A DNA stretch of 11,335 nt from an uncultured Peptococcaceae bacterium. GTDB taxonomy: Bacteria; Bacillota; Peptococcia; Peptococcales; Peptococcaceae. The notes below the pieces were generated by a model, which worked only from the letters and a program-made list of their open reading frames with translations, was not told the DNA's origin and did no database searches. Made by a program: the position numbers and the translations under genes. Location of the stretch: NCBI GenBank assembly GCA_902462325.1, contig CABQBF010000080.1, positions 1-11,335 on the forward strand, read 5' to 3'. Below, piece by piece: positions 1 through 6,355 of this stretch (the stretch's first letter is position 1; each line of letters begins with the position of its first letter).

Positions 1-82
1 TTTTATTCTCATGCTTCATTTTTTATCGGCACTTTTAATCTTATTTGCTGTTAGATAAAGTTTTATTATTTTAGAAAAAATA

Positions 83-111
83 CTGCAAACACAATAGAAG
101 TATGTTATACT
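83..111 (+). promoter_or_regulatory. Probable sigma-A promoter of the lipoprotein operon
   Basis: A TATACT -10 box (106-111) is preceded by a TG one base upstream (103-104), giving an extended -10. A weak -35, CTGCAA (83-88), lies 17 bases upstream. The start codon at 159 is about 45 bases downstream. The assignment rests on motif match and position only. The rest of 1-158 is AT-rich and shows no gene. Confidence 0.5.
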
Positions 112-158
112 AATTTTATAAAATAATTGTAACGTAGTAAGAGAGGGGAGGGCGTGCT

Positions 159-1607
159 ATGGAAAAACGGCAAAAAACCTGTTGGTTCTTATTCGGTTTG
201 CTATTGCTGTTTGCTTGCTTGTGTTGTAGCGGTTGTGACGATAAAAACGAAATAGCCACGCCAAGCATATCGACGGCAGATGACACGGTTTACATTGTTT
301 CTACTTTTGACTGGGATGAGAACGCTTCTGGGGCTATCACTGCTGATGGGAAGCTGGTGCTGCCTTTTAACAGTAAACAAATAGAAATTATTTCCGATGA
401 CAAAACGAAAACGCAGCTTTGGCTGCAAACCAAACGCCTTTTGCTGGTTGATGAAACACGTACAGAGGAGGAATTGCTGGAAGATTATTATAATGGCTTA
501 TATACAAACAATCACTGGAACTATTTTTACAATCAATATCAACTTTATGATTTGGATGGAAATTTGCTGCAGGAGTCGGAACAGAGAGCGGTAAAAACAG
601 TATATGGCGATTTGATTTTATATACCGATGGAAAGCTGGAGAGCCGGCAAACCGGCACTGTTTATTTTGACGAGGTGTACGACTTTTATCATGCAGACAG
701 TTATTTTGTCATGAATTGCAGCGATGGAACATGGTTGCGCATTACCGATGAAAATTTGCAGGTATTGCAGGAATTGACTGGTAATGGTCAAGTGGAAGGC
801 TCTTATATTTTGTTGTGGCGGGATGGTTACGTCGGCCTTTTTTCTTTAGACGGACAGGAAATTTTGCCTTGCCAGTATGATTCTATTCAAATCTTTGAGG
901 ATCGCCCTTGGTGTCTTGTCACCAAATATGAAGACAGCAGCTCCGTCATAGATTTAACAGATAACAGCCTGCGTTATACTGTTGATGCGAAAGACGGTGC
1001 GCTTTATTATGCTGATGACGAACTGGTTTTGGTACGCGATGAACAAGACAGAACCTGTCAGATGTATAATTATGCTGGCGCAGCGTTAAGTGAAGTTTAT
1101 GATACTATCTACGGCGCCTTAGAGTCCGGACTGCCTGCAGGGGAACAGGAGCCTTTCTTTATTGCCCGTACCTCAGATGGCAAGCAGCTCTTACTGAACC
1201 GGCAGGGAAAGGCCGTTTATGAAGGCGCGACAAATCAGTGGCTTTCTCTGGTAAGTGCTGACCGGCTTGTGGTGAATGACTATGAAACGGCAAGCTTACA
1301 GGATTTACAGGGCAATGTAAAAAAAACAAAAACCTACGAAGGTATTTACACAAACTATGCTGTTTCAGGCAGTGATGGCATTGCGCAAAGAGTGCCGTTG
1401 GTTACAGGATATTATACTTATGGTAATATGCAACTGTACGATTTGCTGGATTTAGACGGCAATATTTTGATAGAGCAGGCCAAAAATATTCGCGCGTTAG
1501 CTCCAAATCGTTTTTGGGTGAAAAAAGGATTTTCCTGTGGATTGATGGATGAAACCGGTCGTTGGCTTTATCAGCAATCGTTATTTGATTCGGCAGTAGA
1601 TGAATAA
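159..1607 (+). CDS. WG-repeat-like lipoprotein
   Basis: A 482-residue exported protein of unknown function. The N-terminus has basic residues, a hydrophobic stretch (about 9-23) and then CCSGC, so lipid attachment at Cys26 is likely; LFAC at Cys20 is a second possible site. The mature part contains degenerate units of the WG (KWG) repeat type. The clearest is at 223-246, GYVGLFSLDGQEILPCQYDS. Weaker units of the form 'DxDGnl' or 'GLmDetGrwl' occur near 57-70, 129-140, 429-440 and 458-471. Such repeats form beta-rich, probably propeller-like surfaces involved in binding. No catalytic motif was found. The start is supported by a G-rich ribosome binding site (GGGGAGGG) just upstream. The next gene begins 25 bases after the stop and also encodes a lipoprotein, so the two probably form an operon acting on the outside of the membrane. 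The fold assignment is inferred from the repeat pattern. Confidence 0.75.
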   Translation: MEKRQKTCWFLFGLLLLFACLCCSGCDDKNEIATPSISTADDTVYIVSTFDWDENASGAITADGKLVLPFNSKQIEIISDDKTKTQLWLQTKRLLLVDETRTEEELLEDYYNGLYTNNHWNYFYNQYQLYDLDGNLLQESEQRAVKTVYGDLILYTDGKLESRQTGTVYFDEVYDFYHADSYFVMNCSDGTWLRITDENLQVLQELTGNGQVEGSYILLWRDGYVGLFSLDGQEILPCQYDSIQIFEDRPWCLVTKYEDSSSVIDLTDNSLRYTVDAKDGALYYADDELVLVRDEQDRTCQMYNYAGAALSEVYDTIYGALESGLPAGEQEPFFIARTSDGKQLLLNRQGKAVYEGATNQWLSLVSADRLVVNDYETASLQDLQGNVKKTKTYEGIYTNYAVSGSDGIAQRVPLVTGYYTYGNMQLYDLLDLDGNILIEQAKNIRALAPNRFWVKKGFSCGLMDETGRWLYQQSLFDSAVDE

Positions 1608-1632
1608 TATAGCGCCTAAAGGAGGGTTTTTC

Positions 1633-2559
1633 ATGAAACAGAAACAAATCATAGTAGTGATTGCAATGGTGCTATTGCTGGGCTTTTTGTACAGTGGCTG
1701 CAGCAATCAGCAGCAAGCGGCAAATCAACAGAGCCAACAATCGCAGACGGAACAGGTTTCTCTGCAGTTAGCGGTAGAAGATTATCCGGTGATGGATGGT
1801 TCCACCTCCAATTTGCCCATGATGGCAGAAGTCATGTCGGAGGTATGCGGCATTTCGTTAGAAGAGGCCGAAAATTTAACCGGCTGCAGTAAAACATCTA
1901 ATGCATGGTATAACATCACCAATGGTATGGCCGATATTTTGCTGGTCTATGAGGCGGCAGAGGAAACCAAAGCGGGGGTGGAGACTTCCGGGGTGGAGTT
2001 GGAAATTACGCCGTTGGGCAGAGATGCTTTGGTGTTTATCAATAACGAAAAAAATCCAGTAAACAATTTGAGCCAACAGCAACTTGTCGATATTTATACC
2101 GGGCGTATCACCAACTGGAAAGAGGTCGGCGGAGAAGATCAGGATATCATTGCCTACCAGCGGAAAGAGACCAGCGGCAGTCAGTCTCTTTTTCTAAAAT
2201 TGTTGATGCAGGGGCAGCAGCCTATGGAAGCGCCGCAGGAATTGAAACCTTCAGCTATGGATATGCTCATTGACGAGCTAGCACGATATAACAATGAAGG
2301 CAATGCGCTGGGTTATTCGGTATTCTACTATGCCAGTTATATGTATCAACAGCCCGGTTTGAAAATGCTTGCTGTAGATGGTGTGATGCCCAGCGATACA
2401 ACCATCGTCGACGGCAGCTATCCGTTGTTAAATGAATATTACGTGGTCATTCGTGCCAATGAACCCTCTGACAGTCCAGCCCGTCAACTGCGGGATTGGC
2501 TGCTGAGCGAAGAAGGAAAGGCTGCCATTGAAAAAGCTGGATATATTCCTGTGCAGTAA
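1633..2559 (+). CDS. PstS-like substrate-binding lipoprotein
   Basis: A 308-residue extracellular solute-binding protein of the phosphate-binding PstS/PBP-like superfamily. The signal peptide runs to about residue 22, and YSGC suggests lipidation at Cys23. A Gln/Ser-rich linker follows (24-42). Family signs are DGSTS at 55-59 in the position of the anion-binding loop, the hallmark stretch LVDIYTGRITNWKEVGG (151-167), and TSGSQS (180-185), comparable to the 'SGSxT' loop of PstS. An earlier in-frame ATG at 1600 overlaps the upstream gene. I chose 1633 because a strong AAAGGAGGG (1618-1626) sits just before it and because the signal peptide then starts correctly. No PstC, PstA or PstB gene follows: the next gene is convergent. 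The protein may therefore serve a distant transporter or act as a ligand sensor with the WG-repeat lipoprotein. Phosphate as ligand is not proven. Confidence 0.8.
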   Translation: MKQKQIIVVIAMVLLLGFLYSGCSNQQQAANQQSQQSQTEQVSLQLAVEDYPVMDGSTSNLPMMAEVMSEVCGISLEEAENLTGCSKTSNAWYNITNGMADILLVYEAAEETKAGVETSGVELEITPLGRDALVFINNEKNPVNNLSQQQLVDIYTGRITNWKEVGGEDQDIIAYQRKETSGSQSLFLKLLMQGQQPMEAPQELKPSAMDMLIDELARYNNEGNALGYSVFYYASYMYQQPGLKMLAVDGVMPSDTTIVDGSYPLLNEYYVVIRANEPSDSPARQLRDWLLSEEGKAAIEKAGYIPVQ

Positions 2560-2599
2560 CGAACGAGTTCATAGGGAAAATCGATTGACAAAGGAATAC

Positions 2600-2633
2600 T
2601 TTTCAAAATGTTTCACGTGAAACATTTTGAAAA
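2600..2633. promoter_or_regulatory. parS: parS centromere-like site inside a perfect 34-bp palindrome
   Basis: Positions 2609-2624 read TGTTTCACGTGAAACA, a perfect match to the 16-bp ParB/Spo0J binding consensus known from Bacillus and many other bacteria (TGTTNCACGTGAAACA), here fully symmetric. The symmetry continues outward with TTTTCAAAA on the left and TTTTGAAAA on the right, so all of 2600-2633 is one perfect palindrome centred between 2616 and 2617. It lies between two convergent genes. ParB loads at such sites, spreads, and recruits SMC and ParA for origin segregation, and in most bacteria the sites cluster near oriC. No T-run follows on either side, so a terminator is a poorer explanation. 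Confidence 0.9.
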
Positions 2634-2684
2634 CGCAGATATCTTGCCTTAATAAAAATACAAGGTATGTCAGAGCATTAAAAG

Positions 2685-2722
2685 CAGAGCCATGAATGAT
2701 TTTATATTCATTCATGGCTCTG
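2685..2722 (-). terminator. Rho-independent terminator of the EF-G-like gene
   Basis: A perfect 15-bp stem (2685-2699 with 2708-2722) has an 8-base AT-rich loop. Read on the minus strand it lies about 50 bases past the stop codon of the GTPase gene and is followed by CTTTTAAT, a short U-tract. The + side has no comparable T-run, but such a strong stem may also slow transcription coming from the lipoprotein operon. Confidence 0.8.
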
Positions 2723-2772
2723 TTACCTTGTGCTGGAATTCTATTTTAACTGATTTAACTGATGGTAATTAC

Positions 2773-4785
2773 TTATGCATTGCGTTCTGCAATGATTTTT
2801 TCAGCAATTTTTGCTGGAACCTCTTCATAATGATCCAATTTCATGGTAAATTTTCCGCGTCCCTGTGTCATTGCTTTTAAATCGATGACATATTTTTGTA
2901 CTTCCGACATCGGCGCTTGTGCCTGAATAATTTGCAGCTTATGGTCTGGCGTTGGTTCCATCCCTAAAATACGGCCCCGTTTACTGTTCAAGTCCCCCAT
3001 AATATCTCCCATGTAAGCATCAGGAACGGTGATGCGCATATCCATAATGGGCTCCAGCAGAACAGGAGACGCTTGTTCCGCACCTTTTTTGAAACCGGTA
3101 GAAGCAGCAATTTTGAAGGCCATTTCGTTGGAATCTACAGGGTGGTAGGAACCGTCATACAAAGTAACTTTGATATTGCCTAACGGGTATCCAGCTAAAA
3201 TGCCCTGACTCATAGCTTCCCGTACACCTTTTTCGACAGCAGGAAAATAGTTTTTAGGTACAGCGCCGCCGAATACTTCTTCGGCAAAGAGAAAATCGTC
3301 ATCGGCATACGGTTCAATCCGCAACCAAACATCACCGTACTGACCAGCGCCGCCCGATTGTTTTTTATGTTTGCCTTGCACTTCCACTTTCTTTTTGATG
3401 GTTTCCCGGTAAGGAATTTGGGCTGGTTTTAACACCACATCTACCCCAAATTTATTTTTAAACCGCTCGGCCACAACTTCCAAATGGGTTTCCCCAATAC
3501 CGGACAGTAGGGTTTCGTGGGTTTCTGCATTTTTTTCCAGAGCCAACGTCGGATCTTCTTCCAATAGACGGCTTAACGCATTGCTCATTTTATCGTCATC
3601 GTCTCTGGATTTTGGCGACAGGGCGAAGGTCAGGTTTGGTGCTGGAAATTTAATCGGCGCCAATTCGGGTACAGAAACACCTTTTACCGTCAATGTATTG
3701 CTGGTCTGCGTATTTTGTAATTTTGCAATGGCGACAATATCGCCGGCATAAACAGTCGTAACTGTAGATTGCTGCTTGCCGCAGGGGATGATAAAGCCGT
3801 TCACTTTTTCTTCAGCTTCATTGTTGACATTGTAAATGCCGTCGCCAGCGTTGAATTGACCGTCAATTACTTTTAAAAAGCTCAGTTTGCCCACAAAGGG
3901 ATCGGCCAGCGTTTTATAAACAATGGCACTGGCTGGCGCTGCAGCGTTCACCGTTGGGATTGGCAACAGGTCAACGCATAAATCCATTAATGTTGTAACC
4001 CCCATATTTTTGGCCACCGAACCGCCTGCCACAGGAAAGATTTCACCATGGGCGATACCCATACGCAAAGCGGAACGAATTTCGTTGTTGGTTGGCGTCT
4101 CACCTTCCAGATATTTAAGCAGCAGTTCATCACAGGATTCAGCTGCTACTTCAATTAAATAGGTGCGCTGTGCTTCATAATCGTCCAAATATTCATCGGG
4201 AATGGGAATTTCGACAGCGCTGCCATTTTCAAAGCGATAGGCCTTTTCATTGAGCAAATCAATCATGCCAGTAAAAGAAGCCTCTTTGCCCATCGGTAAT
4301 TGCAGTGGTACGATACCGGTCCCATATTTTTCCCGCAATTGTTCTACTACAGTTTCAAAACAGGAGTTTTCCCGCTCCAATTTGTTGATAAAAATCATGC
4401 GCGGCAATTTATTGTTGGCTGCGATATCCCAAATTACTTCTGTTTGCACTTCAATGCCGGCTACGCCACAAACGACCATCAGCATGTTATCAACAGCTCT
4501 GGTTGTAGAAATAACTTCCCCGATAAAATCTGCATAACCCGGCGTATCAATCATATTAAGTTTGGTGCCTTTCCATTCCACCGGTGCCAGAGAAGCAGAA
4601 ATGGTAACCTGCCGTTTGATTTCTTCCGGTAAATAATCGGTCACGGTAGTGCCGTCTTCTACTTTGCCCAGACGGGTTGTAAAGCCGCTGTTATACAGCA
4701 TCGTTTCCAGTAATGATGTTTTGCCGGAGCCGCTGTGTCCGGCGATACCAATATTGCGAATATCTCCTGTTTGATATACTTGCAT
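2773..4785 (-). CDS. EF-G-like translational GTPase
   Basis: A 670-residue EF-G paralogue with the full five-domain layout. The P-loop is GHSGSGKT (16-23), not the AHIDAGKTT of true EF-G, which places it in the 'elongation factor G-like' group found beside a canonical FusA in many Bacillota. Also visible are a switch I Thr (RQVTIS, Thr61), DTPGYADF (80-87), and the G4 motif NKLE (134-137), where NKxD is normal. GGAGQYGDVWLRIEP marks the start of domain IV, SYHPVDSNEMAFKIAAS is its tip region, and EPIMDMRITVPDAYMGDIMG opens domain V. The first in-frame codon is a GTG at 4794 with no ribosome binding site. The ATG at 4785 has AAGGGGTGG five bases upstream, so I chose it. It is a single-gene unit with its own terminator. 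The cellular role of this group is not settled; ribosome binding is likely. Canonical EF-G is less likely given the P-loop. Confidence 0.9.
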   Translation of the reverse strand: MQVYQTGDIRNIGIAGHSGSGKTSLLETMLYNSGFTTRLGKVEDGTTVTDYLPEEIKRQVTISASLAPVEWKGTKLNMIDTPGYADFIGEVISTTRAVDNMLMVVCGVAGIEVQTEVIWDIAANNKLPRMIFINKLERENSCFETVVEQLREKYGTGIVPLQLPMGKEASFTGMIDLLNEKAYRFENGSAVEIPIPDEYLDDYEAQRTYLIEVAAESCDELLLKYLEGETPTNNEIRSALRMGIAHGEIFPVAGGSVAKNMGVTTLMDLCVDLLPIPTVNAAAPASAIVYKTLADPFVGKLSFLKVIDGQFNAGDGIYNVNNEAEEKVNGFIIPCGKQQSTVTTVYAGDIVAIAKLQNTQTSNTLTVKGVSVPELAPIKFPAPNLTFALSPKSRDDDDKMSNALSRLLEEDPTLALEKNAETHETLLSGIGETHLEVVAERFKNKFGVDVVLKPAQIPYRETIKKKVEVQGKHKKQSGGAGQYGDVWLRIEPYADDDFLFAEEVFGGAVPKNYFPAVEKGVREAMSQGILAGYPLGNIKVTLYDGSYHPVDSNEMAFKIAASTGFKKGAEQASPVLLEPIMDMRITVPDAYMGDIMGDLNSKRGRILGMEPTPDHKLQIIQAQAPMSEVQKYVIDLKAMTQGRGKFTMKLDHYEEVPAKIAEKIIAERNA

Positions 4786-5154
4786 AATGTCCACCCCTTA
4801 TAGTAAATAAAATTAACTTATTATTTAATTAGACAAAAAGTGATAAAATCCTTTTATTTTTTTCATATATTTTAAACATTTTTAAAATTTTCTTTGCAGT
4901 TGGCGCTAACAAAAGGTTTTTTGGAGAAATAGGCCTCCGGCTATATCAGAAAGCTATCTATCTATAGTTTATTTGAATTTCTTGGGAATTTTTATATAAA
5001 ATATAATTGATGAAAGAATTCATTCTATCCAATATACTGTAATCTTTATAAGAGAAAAGGCTGATGTGCATTTGTGGAAATGATATGCTATGATAAAAAC
5101 GTAAAGAGCTTACATGATACAATATGAAATCGTTTTTATGGAGGTGCTGTCAGC
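4786..5154. other. AT-rich divergent intergenic region
   Basis: About 370 bases without a credible gene, between the divergent GTPase and zinc-ribbon genes. It should hold both promoters. For the GTPase a weak candidate reads TTGTCT (4836-4831, minus strand), an 18-base spacer, then TTTTAT (4812-4807). For the zinc-ribbon gene an extended -10, TGCTATGAT, is at 5086-5094 without a clear -35. A short CTAT tandem (about 4953-4966) is present. No riboswitch-like fold could be supported by eye. Confidence 0.4.
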
Positions 5155-5514
5155 ATGTTTAAGCCTGATTATCGTGAAACAAAATGCCCTATCTGCGGCG
5201 GTCAATTAGAACGGAAACAATTTATGGGATTCGGTATCACTGCCGGATATAACGCGTCTTGCCCCCATTGCGGAAAATATAATGATATCTGGGCCTGTGG
5301 AATTCGAGAAGTAGACTGCGGAAACTGGCACAGCCAATCCTTTTTATCCAGCTATGGAACACCGACCGCCGAGGAAGTCGCTTTGGAAAAGAAAAATCTG
5401 CGCAAATTAAATCGCTTGATTCTACTGGAAAGGTTAAAATATTTTTTTCAGCGCAAAGAGAACGTAAAACAAAAAGCAGTCACAGCAAAACACAATAACT
5501 TAGTGACTCGCTGA
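5155..5514 (+). CDS. Small zinc-ribbon protein of unknown function
   Basis: A 119-residue soluble protein I do not recognise as a named family. Two knuckles, CPIC (11-14) and CPHC (36-39), are spaced as in a rubredoxin-type zinc ribbon that would bind one Zn(II). Cys48, Cys55 and His59 follow in ACGIREVDCGNWH and could form a second or alternative site. The C-terminal third (about 75-119) is strongly basic and predicted helical (KKNLRKLNRLILLERLKYFF), which would suit contact with nucleic acid, a membrane surface or a partner. GGAGGTG lies upstream of the ATG with slightly long spacing. It is monocistronic, with divergent transcription behind it and a hairpin about 100 bases after the stop. 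DNA or RNA binding is inference only. Confidence 0.7.
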   Translation: MFKPDYRETKCPICGGQLERKQFMGFGITAGYNASCPHCGKYNDIWACGIREVDCGNWHSQSFLSSYGTPTAEEVALEKKNLRKLNRLILLERLKYFFQRKENVKQKAVTAKHNNLVTR

Positions 5515-5564
5515 AAGCGTATATTTATGGCAACTGTCAATGCTAAATTCATAAAGAAAAAGAC

Positions 5565-5594
5565 TTGAGGCAAATCGCTTTGATGTGACCTCAA
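5565..5594. repeat. Weak hairpin with a sequence shared with 9087-9108
   Basis: TTGAGG (5565-5570) can pair with CCTCAA (5589-5594) around an 18-base loop. The 11 bases AGGCAAATCGC (5568-5578) occur again at 9088-9098, also at the edge of a small hairpin. On the minus strand this hairpin is followed by a T-rich tract (CTTTTTCTTT), but no minus-strand gene enters it. It may be a terminator relic. Confidence 0.3.
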
Positions 5595-5610
5595 AAAATT
5601 GGACTATATT

Positions 5611-5644
5611 AGCGAGGTAGTTTCGACTGCCTCGCTATATTTCT
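5611..5644 (+). terminator. Probable terminator after the zinc-ribbon gene
   Basis: AGCGAGGTAG (5611-5620) pairs with CTGCCTCGCT (5627-5636), ten pairs with one G-U, around a six-base loop. It is followed by ATATTTC. The U-tract is short and interrupted, so efficiency is uncertain. It lies about 100 bases after the zinc-ribbon stop codon. Confidence 0.5.
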
Positions 5645-5647
5645 GCA

Positions 5648-5667
5648 GCCAATGCTCATGTGCGATG
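5648..5667 (+). repeat. Upstream copy of an imperfect direct repeat flanking the HxlR/ADH module
   Basis: The core CCAATGCTCATGTGCG, followed by ATG, matches CCAATGCTTATGTGCG followed by GTA at 7668-7686, differing at one base over 16. Both copies are preceded by TGCA and both lie just downstream of a hairpin terminator. The rest of 5668-5790 shows no supportable gene. Confidence 0.4.
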
Positions 5668-5796
5668 GAGAAGCAGAACAAAATATTAGACAGACTGCCA
5701 GCACCACAGTATTCCGGAAAAAAGCAAATGATCACATCCCCACAATACCGACGACTGTGGAATTTCTCTCATTCATACTACTATGCAGGGTAAAAA

Positions 5797-5837
5797 TTGC
5801 AAAATTCATGCCTTTTACATACTATAATGAAAACATA
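5797..5837 (+). promoter_or_regulatory. Promoter and candidate operator of the HxlR regulator gene
   Basis: TTGCAA (5797-5802) serves as -35, with TACTAT (5820-5825) 17 bases away or TATAAT (5823-5828) 20 bases away as -10. Positions 5823-5837 read TATAATGAAAACATA, which resembles the inverted repeat TATAATTCGATTATA over the dehydrogenase promoter (6318-6332). Autoregulation by HxlR proteins at sites overlapping the -10 is common, so a shared operator is a reasonable inference. Confidence 0.45.
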
Positions 5838-5901
5838 AAGCAGCGTAAAGAAGATATTTGTTTTATACAGTGATTTAGAATATAAATTTGGAGTGATATA
5901 T

Positions 5902-6264
5902 ATGGCACAGAAAACAGTCGTTACAAGCGAAATTGCAATTACTTTAAAAGTAATAGGCGGTAAATGGAAACCGCTGATTCTTGAATATTTGCGCATGGAG
6001 GGAACGAAGCGATATTCTGAAATTTTAAGGTATCTTGAAAACGCCCCCAAAAAAACGTTAACTGCCCAACTGCGCGAGTTGGAAGATGATGGAATCATTG
6101 AACGAAATGTAATTCCTACTATACCGCCGCAGGTAGAGTATTCTTTGACGAAACACGGAGAACCGTTGAATCCGGTTCTTGACGCTATGTGTGAATGGGG
6201 TTACAAAAACCGTGGGGGAAATTATATCCTTTCCCATCCCACCTGTACCGAAGAAGGGGAGTAA
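5902..6264 (+). CDS. HxlR-family winged-helix transcription regulator
   Basis: A 120-residue DNA-binding protein of the HxlR (MarR/DUF24-like) family. It shows the family signature IGGKWKPLIL (18-27), the helix region RYSEILRYL (37-45), the recognition-helix segment KKTLTAQLRELEDDGII (50-66), and a wing leading to VEYSLTKHGEPLNPVLDAMCEWG (78-100). The family normally begins with Cys-Pro nine residues before the GG, and in YodB/HypR-type sensors this Cys detects electrophiles or oxidants. Here the aligned position is Ser9, although Cys97 and Cys115 remain. An upstream in-frame GTG at 5893 is inside the ribosome binding site TTGGAG (5888-5893), so the ATG at 5902 is preferred. The dehydrogenase gene starts 91 bases after the stop on the same strand, so regulation of that gene is the natural prediction. 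The inducer is unknown. Confidence 0.9.
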   Translation: MAQKTVVTSEIAITLKVIGGKWKPLILEYLRMEGTKRYSEILRYLENAPKKTLTAQLRELEDDGIIERNVIPTIPPQVEYSLTKHGEPLNPVLDAMCEWGYKNRGGNYILSHPTCTEEGE

Positions 6265-6294
6265 GAAGTAACCAGGGTACAAAATAGTGCCGTC

Positions 6295-6332
6295 TTGCAG
6301 ATTACTTAATTAGACATTATAATTCGATTATA
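6295..6332 (+). promoter_or_regulatory. Promoter of the dehydrogenase gene with an inverted-repeat candidate operator
   Basis: TTGCAG (6295-6300), a 17-base spacer and a perfect TATAAT (6318-6323) make this one of the best promoters in the window. The -10 is the left arm of an inverted repeat, TATAAT-TCG-ATTATA (6318-6332). A dimeric repressor bound there would block RNA polymerase. A related sequence lies over the -10 of the upstream HxlR gene, which makes HxlR the likely ligand. Confidence 0.6.
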
Positions 6333-6355
6333 AAAATGGAAAGGACGGTAAGGAA

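Noticed and set aside
1600..1632. Earlier ATG for the PstS-like protein
   Set aside because: It overlaps the previous gene, has no ribosome binding site, and would put 11 extra residues ahead of a normal signal peptide. AAAGGAGGG lies inside this extension and serves the ATG at 1633.
2600..2633. Palindrome as a transcription terminator for the lipoprotein operon
   Set aside because: Neither side is followed by a T-run, and the centre matches the parS consensus at every base.
4783..4794. GTG at 4794 as start of the EF-G-like gene
   Set aside because: The GTG lies inside the AAGGGGTGG ribosome binding site of the ATG at 4785 and has none of its own.
5599..5873. Two short + strand frames upstream of the HxlR gene
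   Set aside because: They cross the hairpin and the promoter, lack ribosome binding sites and have no recognisable motif.
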